45,566 nucleotides of DNA from Pseudolabrys sp. (GTDB lineage Bacteria; Pseudomonadota; Alphaproteobacteria; Rhizobiales; Xanthobacteraceae): NCBI GenBank assembly GCA_030684935.1, contig JAUXXH010000007.1:1-45566 (forward strand). The letters are read 5' to 3'. The translations under genes and the position numbers were made by a program. The first letter of the stretch is position 1, and the number at the start of each line of letters is the position of its first letter. Of the stretch, positions 25,342 through 33,093 are shown in pieces. The notes below the pieces were generated by a model. The model had not been told where the DNA came from, searched no databases, and saw only the letters and a list, made by a program, of their open reading frames with translations.

Positions 25342-26997
25342 CTATGACGACCGCGCGAAGAACTGTCTCCGCACGGAGCGTTCGGTGCCGCCGAAATAAT
25401 CCTTCCACCAATCGCCGGTTTCCAGCGGTTTCGGAGGCTTGCTGGGATCGCGCCACTTCAATGATTCGCGGAAGGCGTGGTGGCTGTAGAGCCGCATAAA
25501 CTCGCCGAGATAGATGTCGGCAACACGGGTATTGCCGCGCGTGATGACCATATTTTTGTCGTTGTTCTTTGTCGATGCATCGCTGAAATTCGCCGAGCCG
25601 GCGACGACGATGGGATCATTGGACAATGGATCGATCAGCATGAACTTGTTGTGCACGTAGCGGACATTGGTGTTGAGATTGGTGAGCCGCTCTTTCAACC
25701 ACCCATCGATTTTGTTATTGCGAATGAATTCACCGATGGCGAAGGTGTTTTCCGGCATATTCCGCAATTGTTGAATCTCTTTAAGTTCCTGCTTCAACGC
25801 AGGGCTATCCTTTTTCAGCGGGCGACTTGGCTTCTCGAGCAGGGCCATGCGGAACGGCGCGTTGCCGTTGCGATATACATTCTTGAAGGTCTTGTTGATG
25901 CCGAAGGCGAACGTCATCAGAAGACCTTCTTTTGCATTCAATGCCAATTGCGCATACCAGTTGAGGGCATCAAGTCCGTTGCGCGGGCTGAAAAGAACCG
26001 ACGTGCCTTTGGCCGGCTTGCCCGCCGGCACCGCGCTCAGACCCTCGACAGTATCGCGCAACGCGGGGGTTTGCGGATCAGCGGCAAGGGCATTCCAATA
26101 GGCCAGAAAAGATCCGGCGATATCGGTTTCCTCGACCACGTGGGCGACGTTGGAATGTCCGAAAATTCCGCCATTTGAAAAATTCGCTCCTCCGGTCCAG
26201 ACCGATACCGGCTTGCCCTTCTTCAGCTTCACAATGAACTTGTTGTGGGAAATATATGAGCGGCCCTCCTTGCGAGGCGTGCAGAAAGCGCCGATCCCTG
26301 TTGCGCCGATGGCGGCGCGGCTGGTCTCTCCCGGCTTGGGCTTGCGATGGTCATAGACGACTTTGACGTCGACGCCTGATTGCTGGGCCTGCTTCAATAA
26401 TTTCAAGAACGGCTCGTAATGAAATTCGTAGGCGGCGATGCGCAAGCCGTCGCCCTTCTCGCAGGATTTCACGTAGCCTTCGAGGGCCTCGTATAGTCCG
26501 CGAGACAGCCAGACGAAGGCTTGATTGTTGGGTACGTCTTCTGGGCTCCTGTTGCCGAATCTCCGGGCGTATTCTTGCGAAGCGGCAATCCCGGCATTGA
26601 AATACACGTCGTGGTCGCCGCTTTCGGGGCTTTCGGTCGTCACCTCGACCGCCGTTTGAACATGCACCTTGAGGTCCGAGGGCGACCCCTTTAGCGCGGC
26701 CACCGTATAGGTATAGGTCTTGCCTGGCTGTGCCGAGTAGTCGCTCCACTGGAAGCTCTGAATGGGATGCCTGTTCGTGGGGTATCGGGCGCCCGCGGGA
26801 AAGCCAGGGTCGGTTTCGGCGAAAGCTTTCATGCCTTCGAGAAACTTAGCCGTGTTGTTTTCGTGATCGAGGCGACGAATGGAAAATCCGCGGAGGCCGG
26901 TGCACTTTTGCTGGGGCATGTCGAACCCGAGCATCACGATGTAGGTGCCAGCTACGGCGTGAACCCTCAGGCCGCCAGATGTTCTGGTCGTACGCAT
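25342..26997 (-). CDS. Phospholipase D-like protein with fibronectin-III-like N-terminal region
   Basis: A 551-residue PLD-superfamily protein. Residues 1-130 include a strand-rich segment (FQWSDYSAQPGKTYTYTVAA) that looks like a fibronectin type III fold. Two HKD regions follow: ISHNKFIVKLKKGKPVSVWT then GGANFSNGG, in which the Asp is not kept, and VHNKFMLIDP with GSANFSDAS, a full HxKx4D. It could be a phospholipase or a nuclease; the sequence does not decide. No signal peptide is seen. Base composition is clearly more AT-rich than its neighbours, pointing to transfer. The ATG at 26997 has GAGGGGG upstream. Confidence 0.85.
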   Translation of the reverse strand: MRTTRTSGGLRVHAVAGTYIVMLGFDMPQQKCTGLRGFSIRRLDHENNTAKFLEGMKAFAETDPGFPAGARYPTNRHPIQSFQWSDYSAQPGKTYTYTVAALKGSPSDLKVHVQTAVEVTTESPESGDHDVYFNAGIAASQEYARRFGNRSPEDVPNNQAFVWLSRGLYEALEGYVKSCEKGDGLRIAAYEFHYEPFLKLLKQAQQSGVDVKVVYDHRKPKPGETSRAAIGATGIGAFCTPRKEGRSYISHNKFIVKLKKGKPVSVWTGGANFSNGGIFGHSNVAHVVEETDIAGSFLAYWNALAADPQTPALRDTVEGLSAVPAGKPAKGTSVLFSPRNGLDALNWYAQLALNAKEGLLMTFAFGINKTFKNVYRNGNAPFRMALLEKPSRPLKKDSPALKQELKEIQQLRNMPENTFAIGEFIRNNKIDGWLKERLTNLNTNVRYVHNKFMLIDPLSNDPIVVAGSANFSDASTKNNDKNMVITRGNTRVADIYLGEFMRLYSHHAFRESLKWRDPSKPPKPLETGDWWKDYFGGTERSVRRQFFARSS

Positions 26998-27068
26998 GTC
27001 GTCCCCCTCTTCCAGCAGCGTGTAAATAAGGGTGACACAACTCCGGAGAGAGTCAATGCGATAGACTG

Positions 27069-27190
27069 CTAACGCGCCACCTTGGCGACGCACGCGATCT
27101 CGATCGGCGTTTTCGGATCGGGCAGTGCCTGGATAACGCAGGTGGTGCGCGCGGGGAGATGACTTGTGCCGGGCGCCAAAAAATGCCGGA
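27069..27190 (-). pseudogene. Truncated RidA-family gene (3' fragment)
   Basis: The C-terminal 40 or so residues of a RidA-like protein remain: QFRHFLAPGTSHLPARTTCV then IQALPDPKTPIEIACVAKVA. They align with the end of the intact RidA at 30549 (PARTTCVVQALPDPAMLIEI). Upstream, the frame runs antisense through the OsmC-like gene, so the N-terminal two thirds are gone. It is diverged from the intact copy and so is probably a different paralogue rather than a recent duplicate. Confidence 0.75.
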
Positions 27191-27222
27191 ATTGCTCTAG
27201 CGAAAACCGCGAGGAGACGATC

Positions 27223-28416
27223 ATGGCGCATGATGAAACAATCGAAAGTTCGGGCTTTCCGTTGGGCTTCAAGATGCGCCAGGGCGGCGACCGTTCGCCA
27301 CTGATCGCGGGCGCGAACGGCCGCGACGTGTTTCTCGCCGAAGCGCGGCAGATCGGCGGCCACCAGAAGGAATGCGTGGTGCATGAGGGCGCCACCGGGA
27401 GTGCGTTCCGCACCGTCAGCGACGAGGGTGCGCAGCTCAAGGGCACCGATCTGGCGCCATTTCCGCTCGGCTTCTACAATGCCGGGCTGAGCGCCGACCT
27501 CGCCAACCGCGTCATCGCCATCGCCCGCGCCCGCGCCATCACGCTCAACGACCTGACCATCGACCTGCACCACCGCTATTCGATGACCGGCTCGTTCTTC
27601 CAGGGCACGGGCGTCGGCAGCGCCGAGCCGGCGCGGATCAAGGTGCGCGTCGCCTCGCCCGCGACCGCGGCGCAGATTGACGCACTGGTTGAGGACGCCG
27701 GCGCCGCCTCGCCGGCGCTCGCCACCATGCGCGTGGCGCTGGAAAACACCTTCGCGCTCTATGTTAACGGCCGCCGCCGCCAGGTCACGCGCCTGCCGGC
27801 CTCGAGCGCGCCCGACGCCGCCGACCCTTATGTGACGTACCGCGCGGTGCCGGCGCCGCTCGACGGCGCCGCCGCGCCGCGCGACCTGATCTATAAATCC
27901 GGCCAGACCACCGAGGGCGAATTCATCTATCAGGCGGCGGAGACCAAGGGCCGCGTCGTCATCGACGTGTCTGGCACCTGCCGGCTGCGCGATCCGGCCG
28001 GCCTGATCGAAACCGTCGTGCGGCTCGGCTTTCCGCGCACCAGCCATTTCGCCATCCGCTCCGACGAGCGCGGCGCGCAGGACGCTGCGCCGAGCGGCCT
28101 GTCGCTGACCACCAGCGGCATCGTCTTCTGCTACATCACGCAGTTGCTGCGTTACATCGAACACCAGAAGCTGAAAATCCGCGGTGTGCGCGTGGTGCAG
28201 GCCTCGCCCTATACACTCAGTGGTGCGCCGAAGGATGGCTGGCGCGGCGGCGCCGAGGCGGTCGATACCCATCTGTTCCTCAACGGCGAGGAGAGCGAGG
28301 ACGCCTATGAGACACTGATGACGGTGGCGGCGCGCACCTGCTATCTGCACGCCGCGCTTGGCGCCACGCTGCCGCCGGTCATCGAGGTCGAGCACGGCGA
28401 ACAGGCGGCGGCGTAA
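27223..28416 (+). CDS. Tandem OsmC-like domain protein
   Basis: A 397-residue protein with two halves of OsmC-like pattern. Half 1 (about residues 60-190): LKGTDLAPFPLGFYNAGLSA, RARAITLNDLTIDLHHRYSM, and a region ASPALATMRVALENTFALYV where OsmC normally has its second Cys. Half 2 (about 230-395): LSLTTSGIVFCYITQLLRYI, HQKLKIRGVRVVQ, TLMTVAARTCYLHAALG. Only half 2 keeps two cysteines, as expected for peroxide reduction; half 1 may be structural. The start has GAGGAG upstream. The cytosolic peroxidase role is inferred. Confidence 0.75.
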   Translation: MAHDETIESSGFPLGFKMRQGGDRSPLIAGANGRDVFLAEARQIGGHQKECVVHEGATGSAFRTVSDEGAQLKGTDLAPFPLGFYNAGLSADLANRVIAIARARAITLNDLTIDLHHRYSMTGSFFQGTGVGSAEPARIKVRVASPATAAQIDALVEDAGAASPALATMRVALENTFALYVNGRRRQVTRLPASSAPDAADPYVTYRAVPAPLDGAAAPRDLIYKSGQTTEGEFIYQAAETKGRVVIDVSGTCRLRDPAGLIETVVRLGFPRTSHFAIRSDERGAQDAAPSGLSLTTSGIVFCYITQLLRYIEHQKLKIRGVRVVQASPYTLSGAPKDGWRGGAEAVDTHLFLNGEESEDAYETLMTVAARTCYLHAALGATLPPVIEVEHGEQAAA

Positions 28417-28518
28417 GGCGCTCTCGGAATTCCGGCATCCATGGAACCAGCCGCGTCGCCAGCGGTTGGTTTCATGAGGCGCTGGAACCGGCGCTATTGC
28501 AGTTTCAAGGATTTTGAA

Positions 28519-28689
28519 ATGGAATATGGCGGGCTTTTTGGCCTGATAATCCTGGCGCTGAATATCTGGGCCATCATCAAGATTCTGCAGAGCGGCAAAT
28601 CGACCGGATCGAAGGCGATCTGGATCATCGTCATTCTTTTGCTGCCGGTGCTCGGCCTGCTGCTTTGGCTATTGGTCGGACGGCGATAA
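28519..28689 (+). CDS. Small membrane protein with PLD N-terminal (PLDNc) domain
   Basis: A 56-residue protein with two hydrophobic segments: GGLFGLIILALNIWAIIKIL and AIWIIVILLLPVLGLLLWLL, ending VGRR. The layout matches the cardiolipin-synthase N-terminal domain (PLDNc) that also occurs as stand-alone short proteins. An inner-membrane location is expected; function unknown. The start at 28519 opens the first membrane segment. Confidence 0.8.
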   Translation: MEYGGLFGLIILALNIWAIIKILQSGKSTGSKAIWIIVILLLPVLGLLLWLLVGRR

Positions 28690-28749
28690 CCGGCGCGGCG
28701 TTTAACGACTTGGCGGCCCCGCCCTGAACGGGTGCGGGGCGCCGCATCT

Positions 28750-29148
28750 TCAGTCTTCAAGCCCATCTTTTGTCTTGCGGCCTTTCGGCTGGCCGTGCTT
28801 GGCGATGAAGGTGTGGGTCTCCGCGATCTCGCGCGTCAGCACGATAGTGAGCACGACGCGGATCGCCACGATCGCCGCCAGCACGCCGACATTGTTCCAG
28901 TCCGGATGCAGCACGGTGGCGATCAGGTCGGCGCCGATGAAGATGTCGAGCGCCAGCAGCAGATGCACGCCGAGCCGCTCGCGGATCGAGGAGGCGCGCA
29001 CGAACAGATGCGACGAATGCTCCACCGTGCGCAGGCGCAGGAACGTCCAGGCCGCCTCGGCCACGCCCCACATGATAATCAGCACGCCGATGGCGCCGAT
29101 CAGCAGCCGGAGGATGTCGAGAACGGCGCGGATGGTGTCGATCGGCAT
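28750..29148 (-). CDS. DUF1622 family membrane protein
   Basis: A 132-residue protein with three membrane segments (LLIGAIGVLIIMWGVAEAAW, LLLALDIFIGADLIATVLHP, VGVLAAIVAIRVVLTIVLTR). The EIAETHTF-like C-terminal part is typical of DUF1622. No function is established. The start at 29148 (MPIDTIRAVLDIL) is preferred to one 14 codons earlier because the extra residues are not conserved in style. It is convergent with the PLDNc gene. Confidence 0.86.
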   Translation of the reverse strand: MPIDTIRAVLDILRLLIGAIGVLIIMWGVAEAAWTFLRLRTVEHSSHLFVRASSIRERLGVHLLLALDIFIGADLIATVLHPDWNNVGVLAAIVAIRVVLTIVLTREIAETHTFIAKHGQPKGRKTKDGLED

Positions 29149-29223
29149 GCCGGGTCGTCCTTCGGGATTCGTGGGGTCGGCGAAACGCAACGTAGCATGG
29201 CTGGAGAACCGGCGCGACGCGGG

Positions 29224-29502
29224 CTAGTCCCAGCCGGCTTTGCGCAGGCAATGCCGGTGCATTGGCGGATACAGGCGCTCCATCTCGGACTGCCCGACCG
29301 GCTCATTGTTCTCGAACTGCTGATGCATGCAGGCGCAATAGCGGCGCACCACCGCCGGGTCGCCACGTTCGCGCTTGAGCTGGCCGGCACAGCGCTCGAG
29401 CCAGGCGATGTCGGCCGGCGACGGCGTGTTGGCAATAGCCGCCGGCGCGGCGGCGAGGCCGAGCGCGAGAATGAGAGATCGGAGCATGCGCGACGGTATC
29501 AT
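29224..29502 (-). CDS. Small secreted hypothetical protein
   Basis: A 92-residue protein with a signal peptide (MLRSLILALGLAAAPAAIAN) and a Cys-containing mature part (ADIAWLERCAGQLKRE, RRYCACMHQQFENNEPVGQS, MHRHCLRKAGW). The four Cys suggest disulfides in the periplasm. The start could be ATG 29502 or ATG 29487; the latter opens directly on the signal. Function unknown. Confidence 0.68.
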   Translation of the reverse strand: MIPSRMLRSLILALGLAAAPAAIANTPSPADIAWLERCAGQLKRERGDPAVVRRYCACMHQQFENNEPVGQSEMERLYPPMHRHCLRKAGWD

Positions 29503-29525
29503 GACAGTGGCCGAACGCCCGTATT

Positions 29526-30458
29526 CTAGATCCGGGCGCCGCTGTTGTAGCTCTGGATCAACTGGTTGTAGTCGCGCAGCAGCCGCGGCGGCGAGCCCTC
29601 GACCATCCAGCCCGAGCCGGCATTGCTCAGCATCATCCGGTCGCCGGAGCTGTACGGCACCTTGTCGCGGACGCGGCGCATCAACTGCTTGGCCGTGACC
29701 AGGAAGGATTTGGCGTTGCTGATGAACATCGACCCGATCTTCGGGCCGTCGTCGAGCTGCTCGGCCGCCTTGACGGTGGCTTCGTAGTCGGCGATCGCCT
29801 GGGTGATGGCGGCGAGATCGGGCTTGGCGGTGTCCTGCGCGCGCAGCACGCGCTTGGCTTGGATCATCAGCGCCTCGACATGATAGCGCGCCTTGCGGCC
29901 TTCGCTCTGCTCGATGGAAGCCAGCTTCTCCAGCGCGCGCCTGTCGTTGATCGCCTCGACGCCGCTGCGCAGCTGCCGGTCGGCGCTGGCGAAGGCATCC
30001 CAGGCGGCGACCAGACGCGGGTGCAGCGCCTTGCCCCTGGCCATCTTGTCGTCCTTGTAATCCTCCGCCCGGTAATAGTCGTCGGCTTCCTTCAGCAGCG
30101 GCTCGAGCGCGCCGACGGCCTCGGCATAGGCGGTGGCGGCGGCCTCCAGCGCGGCGTCGCGCGGCTCCAGCGTATTGGCCTTCTCGACGCCCTTGCGGCA
30201 GCCGGAGGTGTCGTAGATCGTGTAGGTGCCGTAGATGATGCGCTCCCTGCCGGTCGGGCCGGTCTTGGCATTGACCCAGCTGAAATAGCGCGCGCGCGAA
30301 CTGTAGCTGCGCTCGGAGAGCCGGTTGATGCAGCCGACATAGGCGTTGAGCTTGGCGACGGCCGGATCGGTTTGCGCGACAGCGTTGCCGGACGGCGCGA
30401 GCGCCAGCAGCGGTGCGATCAGAACGGCGGCGCGCACGACATGACGAAACGGCTTCAT
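29526..30458 (-). CDS. YiiG/DUF3829 family secreted protein
   Basis: A 310-residue protein with a signal peptide (MKPFRHVVRAAVLIAPLLAL, ending NAVAQ). The long helical mature part fits DUF3829: DPAVAKLNAYVGCINRLSER, KEADDYYRAEDYKDDKMARG, MIQAKRVLRAQ, LRDYNQLIQSYN. E. coli YiiG, a lipoprotein, is the best-known relative and has no firm role. No lipobox Cys is seen here, so it is predicted to be soluble periplasmic. The start at 30458 is preceded by GAGG. Confidence 0.83.
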   Translation of the reverse strand: MKPFRHVVRAAVLIAPLLALAPSGNAVAQTDPAVAKLNAYVGCINRLSERSYSSRARYFSWVNAKTGPTGRERIIYGTYTIYDTSGCRKGVEKANTLEPRDAALEAAATAYAEAVGALEPLLKEADDYYRAEDYKDDKMARGKALHPRLVAAWDAFASADRQLRSGVEAINDRRALEKLASIEQSEGRKARYHVEALMIQAKRVLRAQDTAKPDLAAITQAIADYEATVKAAEQLDDGPKIGSMFISNAKSFLVTAKQLMRRVRDKVPYSSGDRMMLSNAGSGWMVEGSPPRLLRDYNQLIQSYNSGARI

Positions 30459-30548
30459 GGCCAGAACCTCACGTGTCACCTCGATGCGCCGATGATACGG
30501 AGACGCCGCGCGGGTGCCAAGGGTGCCAAAGTGTGCTGTGGCGGCCGT

Positions 30549-30935
30549 CTAGGATGAGGCCAGCGATGCGACGCATTCGATCTCGATCAGCATGGCCGGA
30601 TCGGGCAGCGCCTGCACCACGCAGGTGGTGCGGGCCGGGTAGGGCGCCGGGCCGAAGGCGTCGGCGTAGAGCCGGTTCATGGTCGCGACATCGGCGGCGC
30701 GCGTCAGCAGCACGTTGACCTTCACCAGCCGGCGCATGTCGGTGCCGGCTTCGCTGAGCACGCGCTTGATGGTGGCGACGACAAAGCCGAACTGCGCCGC
30801 GAAATCGTCCGGCAATCTGCCGTTGCCGTCGAAGCCGGGAATGCCGGACACGAACAGCAGGTCCCCCACTCTGGCGGCGTAGGACAGCGGCGGCGCTGTG
30901 ACGCCGGGCGGTGGCGGGATGTGGGTGATGGGCAT
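30549..30935 (-). CDS. RidA family protein (reactive enamine/imine deaminase)
   Basis: A 128-residue RidA/YjgF-like protein. Members hydrolyse reactive 2-aminoacrylate-type intermediates; some subgroups act on other imines. Visible motifs: GDLLFVSGIPGFDGNGRLPD, MRRLVKVNVLLTRAADVATM, and the active-site Arg in YPARTTCVVQALPDPAMLIE. The start at 30935 (MPITHIPPPPG) is taken as the most family-like; a GTG nine codons earlier is possible. It is related to the truncated copy at 27069. Confidence 0.9.
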   Translation of the reverse strand: MPITHIPPPPGVTAPPLSYAARVGDLLFVSGIPGFDGNGRLPDDFAAQFGFVVATIKRVLSEAGTDMRRLVKVNVLLTRAADVATMNRLYADAFGPAPYPARTTCVVQALPDPAMLIEIECVASLASS

Positions 30936-31076
30936 GGGAATGGTTCCGATTGTGTGTGTCACTCTACCCCGAGTTTTCGCTGTCGTCCCCGTCGCGCTTG
31001 CGCCGGGACTCGGGCCGCGTTATCAGGCTGACATGATTGGGCGGCTAGGCTCCGCGCATCCTCACAGGAGATTGCC

Positions 31077-31247
31077 ATGTTTCTGAGTGCGCCCACCAAG
31101 CCCGTTTTCATTGTATCGCTGGTCCTGGCCATTTTCGCGGTGCTGGTGTTCTTGCGGGTGGTGCCGTTCACCGCCGTGCCGGTGTTCTGGATCATGACCG
31201 CTGCCTACGCGGTCTTGCTCGTCGGCAATCTTTTCAGGAACGCGTGA
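31077..31247 (+). CDS. Small membrane protein (56 aa)
   Basis: The product is MFLSAPTKPVFIVSLVLAIF, AVLVFLRVVPFTAVPVFWIM and TAAYAVLLVGNLFRNA: two membrane segments and a short polar C-terminus. AGGAG lies six nt before the ATG, which strongly supports translation. Proteins of this size and pattern are frequent in rhizobiales and have no known function. Confidence 0.75.
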   Translation: MFLSAPTKPVFIVSLVLAIFAVLVFLRVVPFTAVPVFWIMTAAYAVLLVGNLFRNA

Positions 31248-31350
31248 GCCCGCAGCGGGGGTAGCGCCGCAGGCGTCGCGCAACCCGCCGATAGTGTGCA
31301 CCCAAGGTGAGGCGACGGCCGCGGGCCGCGCCTGATCCGCGCTACGGTTG

Positions 31351-31535
31351 CTATTCAGGATCGGCCGTCGCCAGGCACGGGTCGAGCACGACGTGGTTGA
31401 GGTCGAGCCGCCGGTAGCCGCCTTTGACGGTGACGCGGTCGCCCACCTTCATCTCGTTCTCCTGATAGGCGACGCACATCACGCGCATGTCCGAGCAGAG
31501 CACGAAGTACCACAGCGCGCCGCCGGTCCGCACCA
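31351..31535 (-). pseudogene. Duplicated 3' fragment of the secreted OB-like gene at 32468
   Basis: These 185 nt align without gaps to 32468-32652 with about five mismatches. They encode LVRTGGALWYFVLCSDMRVM, CVAYQENEMKVGDRVTVKGG and the rest to the stop, i.e. the C-terminal third of the intact protein. Similarity ends sharply within the CACCA at 31531-31535. Beyond it lies unrelated AT-richer DNA with the two genes at 31646 and 32077. Confidence 0.9.
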
Positions 31536-31645
31536 AATTGGCGAAGGCCAAGAACCGGCGCCGCGTTATGACCCATAATAGGAAAAAATACTTTGCAGGC
31601 GCACGCGCTGTGATAGGAATAGAAGCCGTTTCGGAGATGGGCTTC

Positions 31646-32065
31646 ATGCTAACACGATATGAACTCGCACATGTCTTAGAAATGCGTAGGCAGGTTATCG
31701 CCTTGCGCGACGACCTGAAGCAGACCATCCGCCAGTTCGACATGCTGAAGTACAGTCCGAACCAGCCGCGCGTCGCAGCCGGCAGCCGTGAGGGCGGTCA
31801 GTGGACAGTCGGCGGAAACGCTTCGGCGCGAGATGCAGCGGCGCGAGGGGAGCGAGCGCCTATGGGCGATGCAAATCCCGCGCCTTACGTCCTTGCCGGA
31901 TCGCGTGCTGCGTCTGCATCATATTGTTGGAACCAGATGCAAATCGACATGCTGTATTGTTCGACCTTGCGGTCAAGCGCAATCGTCGCCGCTTGCCGAT
32001 CCCAGGCCAACGAGCGGTACGCGGCATGCCTCACGGGAAAGAGGCTGCCCCCACTGCCATTCTAA
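31646..32065 (+). CDS. Putative small effector-like protein with Cys-containing C-terminus
   Basis: A 139-residue protein in three parts. A helical N-terminus (MLTRYELAHVLEMRRQVIAL) comes first. Next is the linker PNQPRVAAGSREGGQWTVGG, resembling the RVPAG-GGQW motif found in phage head and polymorphic-toxin proteins. Last is a C-terminal domain SYCWNQMQIDMLYCSTLRSS with CRSQANERYAACLTGKRLPP, whose four Cys may pair. I do not recognise a toxin fold. The start at 31646 has GGAG nine nt upstream. It is followed 11 nt later by an immunity-like gene, sits in AT-richer DNA, and is bracketed by duplicated gene ends. The effector role is inference. Confidence 0.55.
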   Translation: MLTRYELAHVLEMRRQVIALRDDLKQTIRQFDMLKYSPNQPRVAAGSREGGQWTVGGNASARDAAARGERAPMGDANPAPYVLAGSRAASASYCWNQMQIDMLYCSTLRSSAIVAACRSQANERYAACLTGKRLPPLPF

Positions 32066-32076
32066 GGAAACACAAG

Positions 32077-32409
32077 ATGATTGTCGCAACCCGTTCTCTT
32101 CTATGGCGAACCGAAATCGGAGCTGTCGAAATACCGGTCCGGATTTTCGCGCCCGAGAAAGCCGCTGTGGATTGGATCTGCCGGTTTGAAATAGACTGGC
32201 CCTCTGAAAAGGCCGAACGCTGGGGCGCTGGCATTGACGCCATGCAGGCCTTGCTGATCGCTTTGCAGATGATCGGTGCGGAAGTGTACGCCAGCAAACA
32301 CCATCGATCGGGGCAGCTTGAATGGCTCACTCCCGGGCACGGCTATGGATTCCCGGTGGCCAGCAATATCCGGGACCTGCTGGTGGGGGATGACCGGAGA
32401 TATCTGTAG
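32077..32409 (+). CDS. Immunity-like small protein (resembles DUF6968)
   Basis: A 110-residue cytosolic protein. Conserved-looking features are WICRFEIDWP, GAGIDAMQALLIALQMIGAE, a Lys/His-rich loop SKHHRSGQLEW, and PGHGYGFPVA. This pattern, with the DAMQALL-ALQ-IGA helix and the GYGFP turn, recalls a family of small proteins (I believe DUF6968) often encoded behind toxin-like genes. The assignment is from memory and moderate. It starts 11 nt after the upstream gene with AAGGAA as ribosome site, so the two form one unit. Confidence 0.6.
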   Translation: MIVATRSLLWRTEIGAVEIPVRIFAPEKAAVDWICRFEIDWPSEKAERWGAGIDAMQALLIALQMIGAEVYASKHHRSGQLEWLTPGHGYGFPVASNIRDLLVGDDRRYL

Positions 32410-32467
32410 ACCCGGGATACAGCAGCGATTCATATGGCCGAGTGCACGACGCACCGGAGCCCGCGCG

Positions 32468-32652
32468 CTACTCCGGATCGGGCGTCGCCAGGCACGGGTC
32501 GAGCACGACGTGGTTGAGGTCGAGCCGCCGGTAGCCGCCCTTGACGGTGACGCGGTCGCCCACCTTCATCTCGTTCTCCTGATAGGCGACGCACATCACG
32601 CGCATGTCCGAGCAGAGCACGAAGTACCACAGCGCGCCGTCGGTCCGCACCA
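32468..32652 (-). repeat. Copy 2 of the 185-nt duplicated 3' end
   Basis: This is the 3' part of the intact gene and the direct-repeat partner of 31351-31535. The 932 nt between the two copies hold the putative effector/immunity pair. Confidence 0.9.
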
Positions 32653-32926
32653 GCGTCAGTCGGCCCGCGAGCGACAGGTCGACGCGAAAGCCGGGGAAGT
32701 CGACGCCCTCGGCCTGGGCGCGCAGCTCCTCGCAGCGCGCCACCTTCTGCGCCGGCTGATCGCCCTGCGAGAAGGCCGGCCGGTTGACGAAGAAATCCGC
32801 CGGCGGCGGCGGCGACATCTCGGACGCGGGTGGCGTCTCCCGACTCTCCGGCGGGCTCTGGCCCTCCTGCGCGTGCGCGGCGGAGAGCAAGGTGAGTGCG
32901 AGGCAGAGAGCGGGGAGGGTTTTCAT
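32468..32926 (-). CDS. Secreted protein with OB-like C-terminal domain
   Basis: A 152-residue protein. A signal peptide (MKTLPALCLALTLLSAAHAQ) is followed by a Pro/Glu linker and a domain with VARCEELRAQ, GALWYFVLCSDMRVMCVAYQ, MKVGDRVTVKGGYRRLD and LDPCLA. The KVGDRVTVKGGYRR strand suggests a small beta-barrel (OB-like). Cys pairs suggest disulfides. Function unknown. Its last 185 nt are repeated at 31351-31535. The start at 32926 opens on the signal; the longer frame upstream is not convincing. Confidence 0.72.
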   Translation of the reverse strand: MKTLPALCLALTLLSAAHAQEGQSPPESRETPPASEMSPPPPADFFVNRPAFSQGDQPAQKVARCEELRAQAEGVDFPGFRVDLSLAGRLTLVRTDGALWYFVLCSDMRVMCVAYQENEMKVGDRVTVKGGYRRLDLNHVVLDPCLATPDPE

Positions 32927-33078
32927 AAGGGGCGCGGCCGGTGGAGAGGAGGCCGGAGTGGACAGCGGGATTATGGTGGGAGATGGGCGGGGCAAGGCGG
33001 CGCGCTTCGCTCCCTCCGCGGGACGGTTACGATACGGCCTCCGGCCGCCGTCGCGCTTGACCCGCCCGATATATTGGG

Positions 33079-33093
33079 GGTACAGTAAGTACC
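33079..33093 (+). promoter_or_regulatory. Candidate BrnTA operator overlapping the ribosome site
   Basis: GGTAC-AGTAA-GTACC is an inverted repeat ending directly before the brnT ATG and overlapping GGGGG, the likely ribosome-binding site. BrnA antitoxins repress their own operon, so this is a plausible operator. TATATT just upstream could be the -10. Confidence 0.45.

Noticed and set aside
26998..28395. Long upstream extension of the phospholipase-D-like frame
   Set aside because: The residues are Arg/His/Gly-rich antisense of the OsmC-like gene and of the ridA fragment; the ATG at 26997 has a strong ribosome site.
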